DNA from: an uncultured Clostridia bacterium
GTDB lineage: Bacteria; Bacillota; Clostridia; Christensenellales; CAG-314
Reading direction: 5' to 3'
Assembly (NCBI GenBank): GCA_934203075.1
Contig: CAKPYT010000040.1
Coordinates: 110,015-174,014, forward strand
DNA: 64,000 bases
Under the pieces are notes generated by a model, which searched no databases, was not told where the DNA came from, and worked only from the letters and a program-made list of their open reading frames with translations. This document shows positions 35,140 to 44,036 of this stretch, one piece after another. The translations under genes and the position numbers were made by a program. The first letter of the stretch is position 1; every line of letters starts with the position of its first letter.

Positions 35140-36180
35140 ATGGAAACGAAGAATAATTTTTGGACATCCGTCGGTCAATTTTTTGTAAAACTCGGGCTTT
35201 GGTTCTGGAAATTGCTTTGCAGAATCGGCAAATTCGTCGCCCGGATCTGGAGAAACCCGAAAGGCCGTACCGGTCTCATCATGACGGGGATTCTCGTACT
35301 CATCGCTATTTTTGCTCCGTTGATTGCCCCGTACGATCCGTATGCGGTCATCGACAGGCCGACCCCGTTCCAGGCTCCTTCCTGGCAGCACCTCCTGGGA
35401 ACCGACGCGCTCGGGCGTGACGTTCTCAGCATGGTGATGTACGGCGCGCAAATTTCTTTGCAGGTCGGTATCTTCACCGCACTCGGCGTAACGTTCGTCG
35501 GCGCGGCCATGGGTGTGCTTGCCGGCTACATGGGTGGCTGGGTGGATATGGTCATCATGCGTCTGGTCGACGTGTTGCTGGTCATCCCGTCGCTGCCTAT
35601 GATGATGCTGCTTTCCGCCGCTATGGGCTACAGTTTCACCACGTTGATTGCCGTCTTCATCATTCTCGGTTGGGCAGGTACGGCGCGTACTTTGCGTGCG
35701 CAGGTTCTTTCCAATAAGGAATCGAACTACGTCAAAGCGGCGCAGCTCGCCGGGGCTAAAAACGGCTACATCATGTTGAAACACATTCTTCCCAGTATCA
35801 GCAACCTGCTCGTCATGTCCACGGCAATGAGCTGTGCGGGCTTCATGGTGGCAGAAGCCGGTTTGTCCTTCATCGGATTGGGCGACCCGGTAAAAATCAG
35901 CTGGGGTAAAATGATCACCGAAGCACAGGCGGGCTTCCCGCGGAACGCTTGGTGGTTGATCATCGTTCCCGGTGCCGCTATCTGCTACACCGTCATCGGT
36001 TTTATGCAGATCGGTCTTGCTCTGGAAGAAATCTTTAACCCGCGTATGGGTTCTGCCAATAAGATCTGGAAACTCTTCCGTAACCTCGGACAGGCGGACG
36101 TGGATGCTGCCTTTGCCTCGATGGATCGGGAAGGGGACGAAGGTTACGTAGAAGGAACGACGGAGGTAGCTGCACAATGA
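35140..36180 (+). CDS. oppC: Oligopeptide ABC transporter permease OppC
   Basis: This 346-residue permease has the OppC N-terminal domain (GRTGLIMTGILVLIAIFAPLIAPYDP), the HLLGTDALGRDVLS motif and an EAA loop (NYVKAAQLAGAKNGYIMLKHILP). It carries an extra 35-residue Phe/Trp-rich N-terminal segment before the first conserved helix (FFVKLGLWFWKLLCRIGKFV), probably amphipathic and on the membrane surface. It starts two bases after oppB and overlaps oppD by four bases. Confidence 0.92.
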   Translation: METKNNFWTSVGQFFVKLGLWFWKLLCRIGKFVARIWRNPKGRTGLIMTGILVLIAIFAPLIAPYDPYAVIDRPTPFQAPSWQHLLGTDALGRDVLSMVMYGAQISLQVGIFTALGVTFVGAAMGVLAGYMGGWVDMVIMRLVDVLLVIPSLPMMMLLSAAMGYSFTTLIAVFIILGWAGTARTLRAQVLSNKESNYVKAAQLAGAKNGYIMLKHILPSISNLLVMSTAMSCAGFMVAEAGLSFIGLGDPVKISWGKMITEAQAGFPRNAWWLIIVPGAAICYTVIGFMQIGLALEEIFNPRMGSANKIWKLFRNLGQADVDAAFASMDREGDEGYVEGTTEVAAQ

Positions 36181-37346
36181 GTAACGAAAAAGAAAAGGTA
36201 TTATCCGTCAAAAATCTGAAAGTTATGTTCGTGTCGGATCGCGGCATGATTCGTTCCGTAGAAGGGGTGGATCTGGACGTGAATCAAGGCGAATGCGTAG
36301 CGTTGGTAGGGGAATCCGGCTGCGGTAAATCCGTAACGTCGCTTACGATCATGGGCCTCCGCAACGAACCACCCTGCCTCTGGAAAGCCGACAAGCTGGA
36401 TTTGAATATCGACGGAGAGCAGGTGAGCCTGCTCGGTAAAACCGAAGAAGAACTGCAAGACATCCGCGGCAAGCATATGGCAATGGTATTTCAGGATCCT
36501 ATGACCTGCCTCAACCCGGTTATGACGTGCGGCGCACAAATCGACGAAGTCTTTTTGCGTCACCAAAAACCGATGCTGGAAGAAGAACTTGCAGAAGCAA
36601 AAGAGAAAAAAGCGGCGCTGAAACGCAACGCGAAAATGTTGAAGGAAGAAGGCAAAACGGAAGAAGCCGCAAAGCTGTTGGCAGAAGCAAAAACCATCAA
36701 ATGCCGCAGCATCAAAGATATTGCGCGGCTGCACTCCATTTCCGCATTGAAAGCGGTAAATGTGCCCTCTCCGGAAAAGAGATATCTGGACTATCCCCAT
36801 CAACTGTCCGGCGGGATGCGTCAGCGCGTGATGATCGCTATGGCATACGCCTGCAGACCTACGTTTATGATTGCGGACGAACCGACCACGGCTCTGGACG
36901 TAACCATTCAGGCACAGGTGCTGGAACTGATGAGCGGTTTGCAACGTTGTAACGACACCGGTCTGCTGCTGATTACGCACGACCTTTCCGTCGTTGCCAA
37001 CATGGCGGATAAAATTTACGTTATGTATTCCGGTAAGATTGTAGAATGCGCCAAGACGGACGAACTGTTCGATAATCCGCTGCATCCTTACACGCGCGGT
37101 CTGCTCGGTTCCATTCCGAAGCTGGGCGGCAAGCACGGGCAGCGTTTCGTGCAGATTCCGGATAACGTTCCGCATCCTACCATGAAACCGGACGGGTGCT
37201 ACTTCCATCCGCGTTGTTCCTACGCTACGGACAAATGCCGCAAGTGCATGCCGAAACTGGAAACGCTGGAAAGCGGTCGTCAGGTACGCTGCTGGCACTG
37301 GAAGGATCTGGATAACACAGCAGAAAAGAAAGGAGGGAACAACTAA
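36177..37346 (+). CDS. oppD: Oligopeptide ABC transporter ATPase OppD, with helical insert
   Basis: This 389-residue ATPase has Walker A (GESGCGKS), Q-loop (MVFQDPMTCLNP), signature (LSGGMRQRVMIA), Walker B (FMIADEPTTALDV), and the C-terminal OppD/F motif with cysteines (CYFHPRCSYATDKC). Between the Q-loop and signature it contains an extra Glu/Lys/Ala-rich segment of about 45 residues (EEELAEAKEKKAALKRN, LKEEGKTEEAAKLL) that reads as a long helix. This insert is not in standard OppD proteins. It overlaps oppC and oppF. Confidence 0.92.
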   Translation: MSNEKEKVLSVKNLKVMFVSDRGMIRSVEGVDLDVNQGECVALVGESGCGKSVTSLTIMGLRNEPPCLWKADKLDLNIDGEQVSLLGKTEEELQDIRGKHMAMVFQDPMTCLNPVMTCGAQIDEVFLRHQKPMLEEELAEAKEKKAALKRNAKMLKEEGKTEEAAKLLAEAKTIKCRSIKDIARLHSISALKAVNVPSPEKRYLDYPHQLSGGMRQRVMIAMAYACRPTFMIADEPTTALDVTIQAQVLELMSGLQRCNDTGLLLITHDLSVVANMADKIYVMYSGKIVECAKTDELFDNPLHPYTRGLLGSIPKLGGKHGQRFVQIPDNVPHPTMKPDGCYFHPRCSYATDKCRKCMPKLETLESGRQVRCWHWKDLDNTAEKKGGNN

Positions 37347-38395
37347 TGGCAGAACAAAACAAAGAAGTGCTGTTAAAAGTGGAGCACTTGTCCATTAACT
37401 TCCCCGTGAAGAAAGAGTTCCCCTGGAGCCCTCAAAAATACGTGCAAGCCGTCAGTGACGTTTCGTTCGAAGTCAAACGCGGTGAAACGTACGGCGTCGT
37501 GGGCGAATCCGGCTGCGGCAAAAGCACGCTGGCAAACGCTACGCTGAAGTTCCTTACCCCCTCGGCCGGCAAGGTGTATTTCAAAGGGGAGGATATCAAC
37601 GCCGTTTCTAAAAAAGAGTTTTACGAATTGCGGAAAGACATGCAAATGGTCTTTCAGGATCCGTTCTCTTCACTGAATCCTCGTTTTGACGTGTTGCACC
37701 TCATCGGCGAGCCGATGTACGTGCGCGGTTACGACGAAGAAACCATCCGGAACAGAGTTCTGGAACTGCTGCGGCTGGTAGGCCTCAGTGAAAAGGACTT
37801 GTATCGTCACGCATCCGACTTCTCCGGCGGTCAACGCCAAAGAATCGGTATTGCCCGTGCCATCAGCCTGAGCCCCGCCTACCTGGTATTGGACGAACCC
37901 GTTTCCGCTCTGGACGTATCCGTCCATGCGCAAATCCTCAACTTGTTGATGGATTTGCAGCAAAAAATGGGAATGACGTATCTGTTCATTTCGCATAACC
38001 TTGCGGTGGTCAAGAATGTTTGCACCAATATGGCGGTAATGTACCTCGGTAAAATTTGCGAATGCGGCTCTACCGAAAAGATTTTCGACAAGCCGATGCA
38101 TCCGTATACCGTCGCTCTGATGAGCGCCGTTTTGGACGTGGACAAACGCCACGAAAAGGAAAGAATCATCCTGGAAGGCGATATTCCTTCCCCGATCGAT
38201 CCTCCGTCCGGCTGCAGATTCCATCAGCGCTGCCCGCAGAAAGTGGGGGAAGTGTGCGAAAAACTTCGCCCGATGTTAATCGAGCTGGAGCCGGATCACT
38301 TCGTTGCTTGCCACAAGTATGCTCAATGCACGCCTACGGCAGAGCAAGAGGCAGAGATGGAAGCCGCAGAAGCAAAAGAATTGCATCGCAGCTGA
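37346..38395 (+). CDS. oppF: Oligopeptide ABC transporter ATPase OppF
   Basis: This 349-residue ATPase pairs with OppD. It has Walker A (GESGCGKST), Q-loop (MVFQDPFSSLNP), signature (FSGGQRQRIGIARA), Walker B (YLVLDEPVSALDV) and the C-terminal CRFHQRCPQKVGEVC motif. Its ATG overlaps the oppD stop (TAATG) after a GGAGGG site. It ends the operon with a Glu/Ala-rich tail and a terminator. Confidence 0.93.
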   Translation: MAEQNKEVLLKVEHLSINFPVKKEFPWSPQKYVQAVSDVSFEVKRGETYGVVGESGCGKSTLANATLKFLTPSAGKVYFKGEDINAVSKKEFYELRKDMQMVFQDPFSSLNPRFDVLHLIGEPMYVRGYDEETIRNRVLELLRLVGLSEKDLYRHASDFSGGQRQRIGIARAISLSPAYLVLDEPVSALDVSVHAQILNLLMDLQQKMGMTYLFISHNLAVVKNVCTNMAVMYLGKICECGSTEKIFDKPMHPYTVALMSAVLDVDKRHEKERIILEGDIPSPIDPPSGCRFHQRCPQKVGEVCEKLRPMLIELEPDHFVACHKYAQCTPTAEQEAEMEAAEAKELHRS

Positions 38396-38437
38396 TTTTG
38401 CGCCCCGGTTTTTCGAAAAAACAACAAAGGTTTGTAA

Positions 38438-38468
38438 AACACCCCGATTTTTCGGGGTGTTTTTTTTG
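38438..38468 (+). terminator. Terminator of the opp operon
   Basis: AACACCCCGA and TCGGGGTGTT form a stem followed by TTTTTT. Confidence 0.85.
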
Positions 38469-38642
38469 TGGAAATTTCAGGAGGGGTGGAAAAGAGTTCC
38501 GACGCGTTTCCGGGGCCGAAAAATTTGCGGCAGAAAACGTCGTGACCGCATCGACGGGGCAAAAGATCTTCCGTTTGTGTTTGAAAAGGGAGTATAGCGA
38601 ATGAAAGTTTCGTGAAAACTCCCCGGGGAAGAATTGCTTTAC

Positions 38643-38671
38643 TTTACGCCTGGGGTAAATTGGATTATCAT
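38643..38671 (+). promoter_or_regulatory. Weak promoter with an inverted repeat before the ABC exporter
   Basis: TTTACG (38643-38648) and TATCAT (38666-38671) are 17 bases apart. TTTAC and GTAAA flank seven bases in the same place, overlapping the -35, and may be an operator. Evidence is modest. Confidence 0.4.
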
Positions 38672-38702
38672 AAACTTAGTTCAAAAAGGAGGAGCGTAAA
38701 AG

Positions 38703-41045
38703 ATGCTGTCTCTGAAAAATATCGTTAAAAACTACGGAACGAAAGAGCAGCCCGTGCCGGCGCTGCGCGGCGTTTCGGTGGACTTTCGTCCCAATGAATT
38801 CGTTGCCATTCTGGGCCCCAGCGGCTGCGGAAAAACCACCATGCTGAACATCATCGGCGGGTTGGATCAATACTCTTCTGGAGATCTGGTCATCGACGGA
38901 ATTTCCACTGCGCACTATACGGATGCGGATTGGGATTACTATCGCAATCGCCGCATCGGTTTTGTGTTTCAAAGTTATAACCTGATTCCGCACCTGAGCG
39001 TTGTGGAAAACGTAGAAATCGCCATGACGCTTTCCGGCGTGAGCCGCGCCGAACGACGGGCTCGTGCCGTTGCCGTTCTGCAAGAGGTCGGCCTGGCCGG
39101 GCAGGAGTCCAAACGACCGAATCAGCTTTCCGGCGGGCAGATGCAGCGTGTCGCTATTGCACGGGCATTGGTCAACGACCCGCAGATTCTGCTTGCGGAC
39201 GAGCCGACCGGTGCGCTGGATAGCAAAACCAGCGTGCAGATTCTGGAATTGATCCGCAAAGTGGCAAAGGAAAAACTCGTCATCATGGTAACGCACAACG
39301 CAGCCCTTGCGGAAGAATACGCCGACCGGATCATACGCATGAAGGACGGGGTCATGGTGGACGACACGCACGAATACCATGCGGAGGAAAACACTCCCAA
39401 ACCGCGGGAAGCAGCGGGTGGAAAACAACGCAAAAAAAAGTTGTCCATGTCCTTTTTCACGGCACTTTCGCTCAGCCTGAAAAATCTGTTCACAAAAAAG
39501 ATGCGCACGATTTTAACGGCGTTCGCGGGGTCGATCGGCATCATCGGGATTGCGCTTGTGCTGGCGCTCTCCAACGGATTAAGTAACTACATCGCAAAAA
39601 TTCAGGCGGATACGCTTTCCAGCACGCCGATTACCGTCACCAAATCCTCCGTCGATATCTCCAGCATGATGAATTTTATGGACTCCGGTTCCGGACTGGA
39701 AAAGTATCCGGAATTCCGCAAGATTCTTTCCAAAAAGGAACTGGAACTTTCCGACCTGATGATTAAAAACGAAATCACGCAGGAATACGTGGATTACGTC
39801 CGGCAAAACGTAAAGGACGAATGGTGTTACGATATTATCTATAAAACGGGAATGAGCGTAAACGTGTACGGCAAGGCATACGGCAGCGAGGATATCTCAA
39901 AACTGGCTTTAAGCGGCAATAATTCGCTCGGTGCCGGGTGGACCTGGCAAATGACCGTGAACAACGACTTTCTTGCCACACAGTACGATGTGATTGCAGG
40001 CACGTTGCCGCAAAGCGAAAAGGATATCATTCTGGTGGTGGACGAATACAACCGTCTGCCCGTTGCGTTGCTGCGTAGCCTGGGGCTCGTTGCGGCGGAC
40101 AGTGCGGAGGATGCAGAAGTATCCTTCGACGAGATTCTCGGCAAAACGTATTATTGCGGAGATAACGATACCATGTACGAACGGGTAGGCGATCACTTTG
40201 AATTGCGAACCTCTCCGGACGTGGCAAACATGCTGCAGCTGACGATTTGCGGGATCGTTCGGTTGAACAAAGGTACGGATATGGGTTCGCTTTCCAGCGG
40301 GGTTGGTTTTACACAGGCTTTGCAGGCGTACTTGTACGAAAAAAATCAATCTTCCGAACTGATTCGCTGGATGGATGCGAATCCCGCGAAAAACCCGCTG
40401 ACCGGCAGTGAATACGAAAGCCGCACGGAAACGCCGGAAGCCATGCGGGAAAAAGCGTATCGCAGTTTCGGCGGCAAGGCCGTTGCCAGCAGCATCGAGT
40501 TTTATCCGCGCGATTACGAGGGAAAAGACCAACTGAAAAAGGTTTTGGATGCCTATAACACAGAGAAACCGAAAGAGGAGCAAATCGTTTATGCCGACTA
40601 CAGCGAAACGATGATTTCCGTCATCAGTTCCATGATCAATATCGTCAGTTATGTTTTGATCGGCTTTACGTCCATTTCGCTGATCGTTTCCAGCGTGATG
40701 ATCGGCATCATCACTTACGTTTCCGTCATCGAGCGTACCAAGGAAATCGGCATTCTGCGCAGCATCGGTGCCCGCAAAAAAGATATTTCGCGGGTGTTCA
40801 ATGCGGAAACCTTCCTCATCGGGCTTGCGGCAGGGGTTTTCGGCGTTTCGGTGGCAGGGCTCTTAACCATTCCGATCAGCGCCGTGGTGGGTGCGCTTGC
40901 CCCGGTCAAGAATATTGCGTCTCTGGGGCTTTCCGCCGCTTTGATTTTGGTGGTCATCAGTGTGGTGCTCACGTTAATTTCCGGTTTTATTCCTTCCCGT
41001 CTTGCGGCTAAGAAGGATCCGGTACTGGCATTGCGTACGGAGTAA
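38703..41045 (+). CDS. MacB-type ABC transporter, fused ATPase and FtsX-like permease
   Basis: This 780-residue protein joins an ABC ATPase (Walker A GPSGCGKTT, signature LSGGQMQRVAIARAL, Walker B LLADEPTGALDS) to a permease. One helix follows the ATPase (IGIIGIALVLALSNGL near residue 280), then a large extracytoplasmic domain of about 330 residues, then three C-terminal helices of the FtsX fold (ERTKEIGILRSIGARKKDI between the first two). This is the layout of MacB-type mechanotransmission exporters for peptides or antimicrobials. The AAAGGAGGAG ribosome site is strong. It is monocistronic. Confidence 0.9.
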   Translation: MLSLKNIVKNYGTKEQPVPALRGVSVDFRPNEFVAILGPSGCGKTTMLNIIGGLDQYSSGDLVIDGISTAHYTDADWDYYRNRRIGFVFQSYNLIPHLSVVENVEIAMTLSGVSRAERRARAVAVLQEVGLAGQESKRPNQLSGGQMQRVAIARALVNDPQILLADEPTGALDSKTSVQILELIRKVAKEKLVIMVTHNAALAEEYADRIIRMKDGVMVDDTHEYHAEENTPKPREAAGGKQRKKKLSMSFFTALSLSLKNLFTKKMRTILTAFAGSIGIIGIALVLALSNGLSNYIAKIQADTLSSTPITVTKSSVDISSMMNFMDSGSGLEKYPEFRKILSKKELELSDLMIKNEITQEYVDYVRQNVKDEWCYDIIYKTGMSVNVYGKAYGSEDISKLALSGNNSLGAGWTWQMTVNNDFLATQYDVIAGTLPQSEKDIILVVDEYNRLPVALLRSLGLVAADSAEDAEVSFDEILGKTYYCGDNDTMYERVGDHFELRTSPDVANMLQLTICGIVRLNKGTDMGSLSSGVGFTQALQAYLYEKNQSSELIRWMDANPAKNPLTGSEYESRTETPEAMREKAYRSFGGKAVASSIEFYPRDYEGKDQLKKVLDAYNTEKPKEEQIVYADYSETMISVISSMINIVSYVLIGFTSISLIVSSVMIGIITYVSVIERTKEIGILRSIGARKKDISRVFNAETFLIGLAAGVFGVSVAGLLTIPISAVVGALAPVKNIASLGLSAALILVVISVVLTLISGFIPSRLAAKKDPVLALRTE

Positions 41046-41090
41046 TGCGTATGTACACCGAAAGGAAGACCTTTTTTGTAAAAGAAAAAA

Positions 41091-41121
41091 AACGCATCTC
41101 GAAACTTCGAGGTGCGTTTTT
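41091..41121 (+). terminator. Terminator of the ABC exporter gene
   Basis: ACGCATCTCGAA pairs with TTCGAGGTGCGT across two bases and is followed by TTTTT. The region 41122-41265 after it shows nothing recognisable. Confidence 0.85.
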
Positions 41122-41265
41122 GCCATAACGAAGAATGATCAGGGAAAAAGCGGGCGGGACGGCAGCCAGAAAAGAGGAAGAAAACGGATCAGCGCAGAAA
41201 AGGAGGGAGGAAAGAGCGGGCAGGAAGGCAAGAAACACCGGCAGCGTAAAAAAGCGTTGACTAAG

Positions 41266-41308
41266 AAAAAACGCCGGACTCTTTTTGACACAGAGTCTGG
41301 CGTTTTTT
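41266..41308 (-). terminator. Terminator of the tRNA-Thr pair
   Basis: On the minus strand, downstream of the tRNAs, CGCCAGACTC pairs imperfectly with GAGTCCGGCG and is followed by TTTTTT. Confidence 0.8.
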
Positions 41309-41384
<76 letters not shown>

Positions 41385-41388
41385 AAAA

Positions 41389-41464
41389 TGGAGCCAACGG
41401 TGGGACTCAAACCCACGACCTGCTGATTACGAATCAGCTGCTCTATCGACTGAGCCACGTTGGC
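41389..41464 (-). tRNA. tRNA-Thr (CGT anticodon)
   Basis: The minus strand folds as a 76-base cloverleaf with acceptor GCCAACG/CGTTGGC, anticodon stem GCTGA/TCAGC around loop TTCGTAA (anticodon CGT), T arm GGGTTTGAGTCCC and an encoded CCA end. It is first in the two-tRNA transcript. Confidence 0.95.
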
Positions 41465-41475
41465 ATCGCTTATGT

Positions 41476-41504
41476 ATTATAAGCAAATTACAACGGTTTG
41501 TCAA
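41476..41504 (-). promoter_or_regulatory. Consensus promoter of the tRNA-Thr pair
   Basis: On the minus strand a perfect TTGACA (41504-41499) and a perfect TATAAT (41481-41476) are 17 bases apart, so the transcript starts about five bases before the mature tRNA. Confidence 0.85.
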
Positions 41505-41518
41505 TGCTTTTTACACGA

Positions 41519-42436
41519 CTAATCCTGTTTTTCGGGCGTTTTCTTGTGACGTGCATCTCTCCCGTGAAAGGGGTAGATTAAAGTATTTCTTTTGTTCGTC
41601 AGCCGACTGAAGATTCTGTCGCCGTAGCGCGTCAACAGTTCCTGCAGCGAAAGGTTGGTGGAGATCACGGTGCACAGATCTTTCAGTTGCCGGTCGTTAA
41701 TGACGTGATAGAGGTATTCTAAGGTAACGTTTCGATAAATCGGCTCCGTGCCCAGGTCGTCGATGACGAGGTACGGCGTATCGAATCGCTGCATCTGCTG
41801 CGCGCGTACTCCCTGCGTCGAGAGGTGTGCCTGCAAAAAAGCGTCGTTCAGATCGTAGGCAGAAAGGTAGGAAACGGGTTCGCCTCGGTCGAGCAGAGCG
41901 TTTACGATGCAGCTGGCGAAATAGGTTTTTCCCGTGCCGCACGGCCCGCAAAGCAGCATATTGCGGTAGGCGGACGTTCCTTGTACGAAGTCTTCCCCCG
42001 CCTTTTTCAGGCCTTTCTTTTCGGTTTTGTCCAGTGCGTCAAAGGTGGCACTGCGGTCAATCCCGCTGTTGTTTAGTTTTGCCTGCAGCAGCGCTTCGAA
42101 GCAGCGGCAGGGCTTGCCGGCAACCTTTCCCGTATCGTTGCAAATCGTGCAGTGGTATTGCGGCTGCAGCGCTTCGGAGGACAGACCGATTTTTTGCAGT
42201 TCTGCCTCTGCCGCTTGTTCCAGTTCCGCCTGTTTTTTTAAGGCAGCGGTTGTATCCTTTTGTTCGTACATCAGCCGTGCCACGGTAAGAATCTGCTCCT
42301 GCAGGGCGCGATGCGCCTGCGCATACGCCGGCTGCGAAAGGGCCATGCGTTTATTTTTTGCGGCAACGTGTTCCGCTTCCGCTTTTCTGAGCAGAATGGT
42401 TTGCTGCACTTCGATGCGCAATTTTTCAAAATCCAT
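41519..42436 (-). CDS. dnaI: DnaC/DnaI-like helicase loader ATPase
   Basis: This 305-residue AAA+ protein has a helical N-terminal third, a zinc-binding segment (CTICNDTGKVAGKPCRC) near residues 95-111, Walker A (GPCGTGKT), Walker B (LVIDDLGTE) and sensor 1 (VISTNLS). It resembles DnaI/DnaC proteins that load the replicative helicase. The preceding gene, 16 bases upstream, encodes a DnaD-like primosome protein, which supports the role. An AGGAGAC site precedes the ATG. Confidence 0.88.
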   Translation of the reverse strand: MDFEKLRIEVQQTILLRKAEAEHVAAKNKRMALSQPAYAQAHRALQEQILTVARLMYEQKDTTAALKKQAELEQAAEAELQKIGLSSEALQPQYHCTICNDTGKVAGKPCRCFEALLQAKLNNSGIDRSATFDALDKTEKKGLKKAGEDFVQGTSAYRNMLLCGPCGTGKTYFASCIVNALLDRGEPVSYLSAYDLNDAFLQAHLSTQGVRAQQMQRFDTPYLVIDDLGTEPIYRNVTLEYLYHVINDRQLKDLCTVISTNLSLQELLTRYGDRIFSRLTNKRNTLIYPFHGRDARHKKTPEKQD

Positions 42437-42452
42437 ATCGCAGTCTCCTTAA

Positions 42453-43877
42453 TCAGGATTCCAGATTGTCGAAGAGGGAATCCAACTCTTCCTGCGTGTA
42501 ATTCGTGCTTTCCGGCACAACGTCCGGTTTTTGCGGCTTTTTGGTTCCATGCTGCGCCGCAAAGCGTTCCGCCGTAAAAATGCCGTCTCTTTTGCATTGC
42601 GAAAGCGTTGCGTTGAAATACGCCATGGGGTTTTGTGCCGCGGAAGAAACGTTTGCCACCTGCAGCAGCATGGCTTGCGAGAACCCCCAGTCCTGCGTCC
42701 ACAGGCGGTAGTTCGTCCGATCCTGCGTGGTGACGTTGCGGGATAAGGAAAGCGCATCCAGAACCTCGCGAATCGCACGGTCGGTTGCAATGCTTTCGCT
42801 CAGATATTGCTGAATACTTTCCACGGTGACCAGACCCTTTTTATAAAACTTTTCTACCGTGTCGTTCATTCCCGCCAGCGTGCGGACGGAATGCCGGAAA
42901 CAGTACTTTGCAATCAACTGCAGCGCTTCGGCGGAAAAGCCTTTTTGCTGCCACGGCGCAATGTATTCCTCCACAATGTAATCCAGGGACTGATAGTATA
43001 CGCCGATGATTTTATTGATTTGTTTTGCCTGTTCGTAAAGCTGCGTTTTGTTTTGTTCGTAATTTTCGATTTCCTTTTGGTCTAAAAGGCCCAGACGGTA
43101 GTAGTTCCCCAGGAGGGTATCCAACCGCTGCATCGTTTTCGGTTTGGCGGAACGGACAATCTGCAGCAGAACTTCCTGCCGGAAGCCGAAAACGTTCGTC
43201 CACTTTTCGTACAGTTCCCGGTCGGAAAAGTCAATTTGCCTCCGAACGCCGAGAGCCGTCATCAGTTTTTGCAATTGCTCGTTATGCAGCGGGTGAGTGG
43301 AGAGTTTTTCGTCCACCGCTTCCAGCGTTTTTACTCCCGCATTGTTCAGGTTGTGCGCAACCGCCAGAATGTATTTGTAGCCGATGTCGTGGCCTTTGGT
43401 TTCCGCACAGTAGCGGGCCACTCTTAAAAGAGCTTCCGGCTGAAAAAAGGTAGTTTCCAAAAACAGATAGTATTCGTTAAACTCGTTCGGCGTCAGCGTG
43501 CGGTCGCACAGAATCGATTCGATTTCCCGGTTAAACGTTTTGTATTTGGAAGGGTTCAGTTTTTTCAGAAGGTAGGTATTATCCGTGATGGGCAGATAAT
43601 AAATTTCCAAGGGGGAGCGCTGCATCACCTGCACGAGGCCCAGTTCTTCCCAATAGGTGAAGGCATCCAGAACGTCGTCCTCCGTCATGTGCAGCGCTTT
43701 GCAGAACAATTCGACGTTGTTCAACGACGAGTCGTTGTGTGAGCATAAATACAAGCCGAACAAATAGGCTTCCAGACAGTTTTTCGGACTGTCCAGCATG
43801 TATTCGCTGATGAATTTATTGCTCACTACGGTATAATTGCTGTTAAACAACGATTGACTGTAACTGCAAAACGGCAT
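42453..43877 (-). CDS. DnaD/DnaB-like primosomal protein with repeated DnaD domains
   Basis: This 474-residue protein has an N-terminal winged-helix region (about residues 25-110, NVELFCKALHMTEDDVLDAFTYWEELGLV in parts) and at least two, probably three, copies of the DnaD C-terminal domain, each recognisable by a YKYILAVAHNLNNAGVKT, IIGVYYQSLDYIVEEYIAPW or YRLWTQDWGFSQAMLL type of segment. DnaD-domain proteins bind DNA and act with DnaI to load helicase at origins and at stalled forks. It is the first gene of the dnaD-dnaI operon, divergent from the Rad50-like gene. Confidence 0.85.
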   Translation of the reverse strand: MPFCSYSQSLFNSNYTVVSNKFISEYMLDSPKNCLEAYLFGLYLCSHNDSSLNNVELFCKALHMTEDDVLDAFTYWEELGLVQVMQRSPLEIYYLPITDNTYLLKKLNPSKYKTFNREIESILCDRTLTPNEFNEYYLFLETTFFQPEALLRVARYCAETKGHDIGYKYILAVAHNLNNAGVKTLEAVDEKLSTHPLHNEQLQKLMTALGVRRQIDFSDRELYEKWTNVFGFRQEVLLQIVRSAKPKTMQRLDTLLGNYYRLGLLDQKEIENYEQNKTQLYEQAKQINKIIGVYYQSLDYIVEEYIAPWQQKGFSAEALQLIAKYCFRHSVRTLAGMNDTVEKFYKKGLVTVESIQQYLSESIATDRAIREVLDALSLSRNVTTQDRTNYRLWTQDWGFSQAMLLQVANVSSAAQNPMAYFNATLSQCKRDGIFTAERFAAQHGTKKPQKPDVVPESTNYTQEELDSLFDNLES

Positions 43878-43905
43878 GCCAATCCCCCTAAAAATATTTT
43901 TTTTG

Positions 43906-43934
43906 TTGATTTATTTTCTTATCGATATTATAAT
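43906..43934 (+). promoter_or_regulatory. Promoter of the Rad50-like gene
   Basis: TTGATT (43906-43911) and a perfect TATAAT (43929-43934) are 17 bases apart. A minus-strand TATAAT for the dnaD-like gene overlaps at 43932-43927, but I see no good -35 for it. Confidence 0.65.
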
Positions 43935-43939
43935 AAAAA

Positions 43940-43962
43940 AATACAACCGAATCTGTTGTATT
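43940..43962. promoter_or_regulatory. Perfect 8-base inverted repeat in the divergent promoter region
   Basis: AATACAAC and GTTGTATT are separated by seven bases, at the expected start of the plus transcript. It could be an operator shared by the dnaD-like and Rad50-like genes or a 5' mRNA hairpin. On the minus strand it is followed by T7, so it also resembles a weak attenuator for the dnaD-like gene. Confidence 0.45.
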
Positions 43963-44036
43963 AGTGTATCATTATTTTTCCAAAGAGGAAAGGCTTTTGC
44001 CTGATTTTTCGATAAAGTTTTCGGTAGGAGGAAATT

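Larger units (their letters stand above)
38396..38702 (+). other. Intergenic region between opp and the ABC exporter
   Basis: The 307 bases contain the opp terminator, about 170 bases in which I see nothing, and a promoter region for the next gene. Confidence 0.55.
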
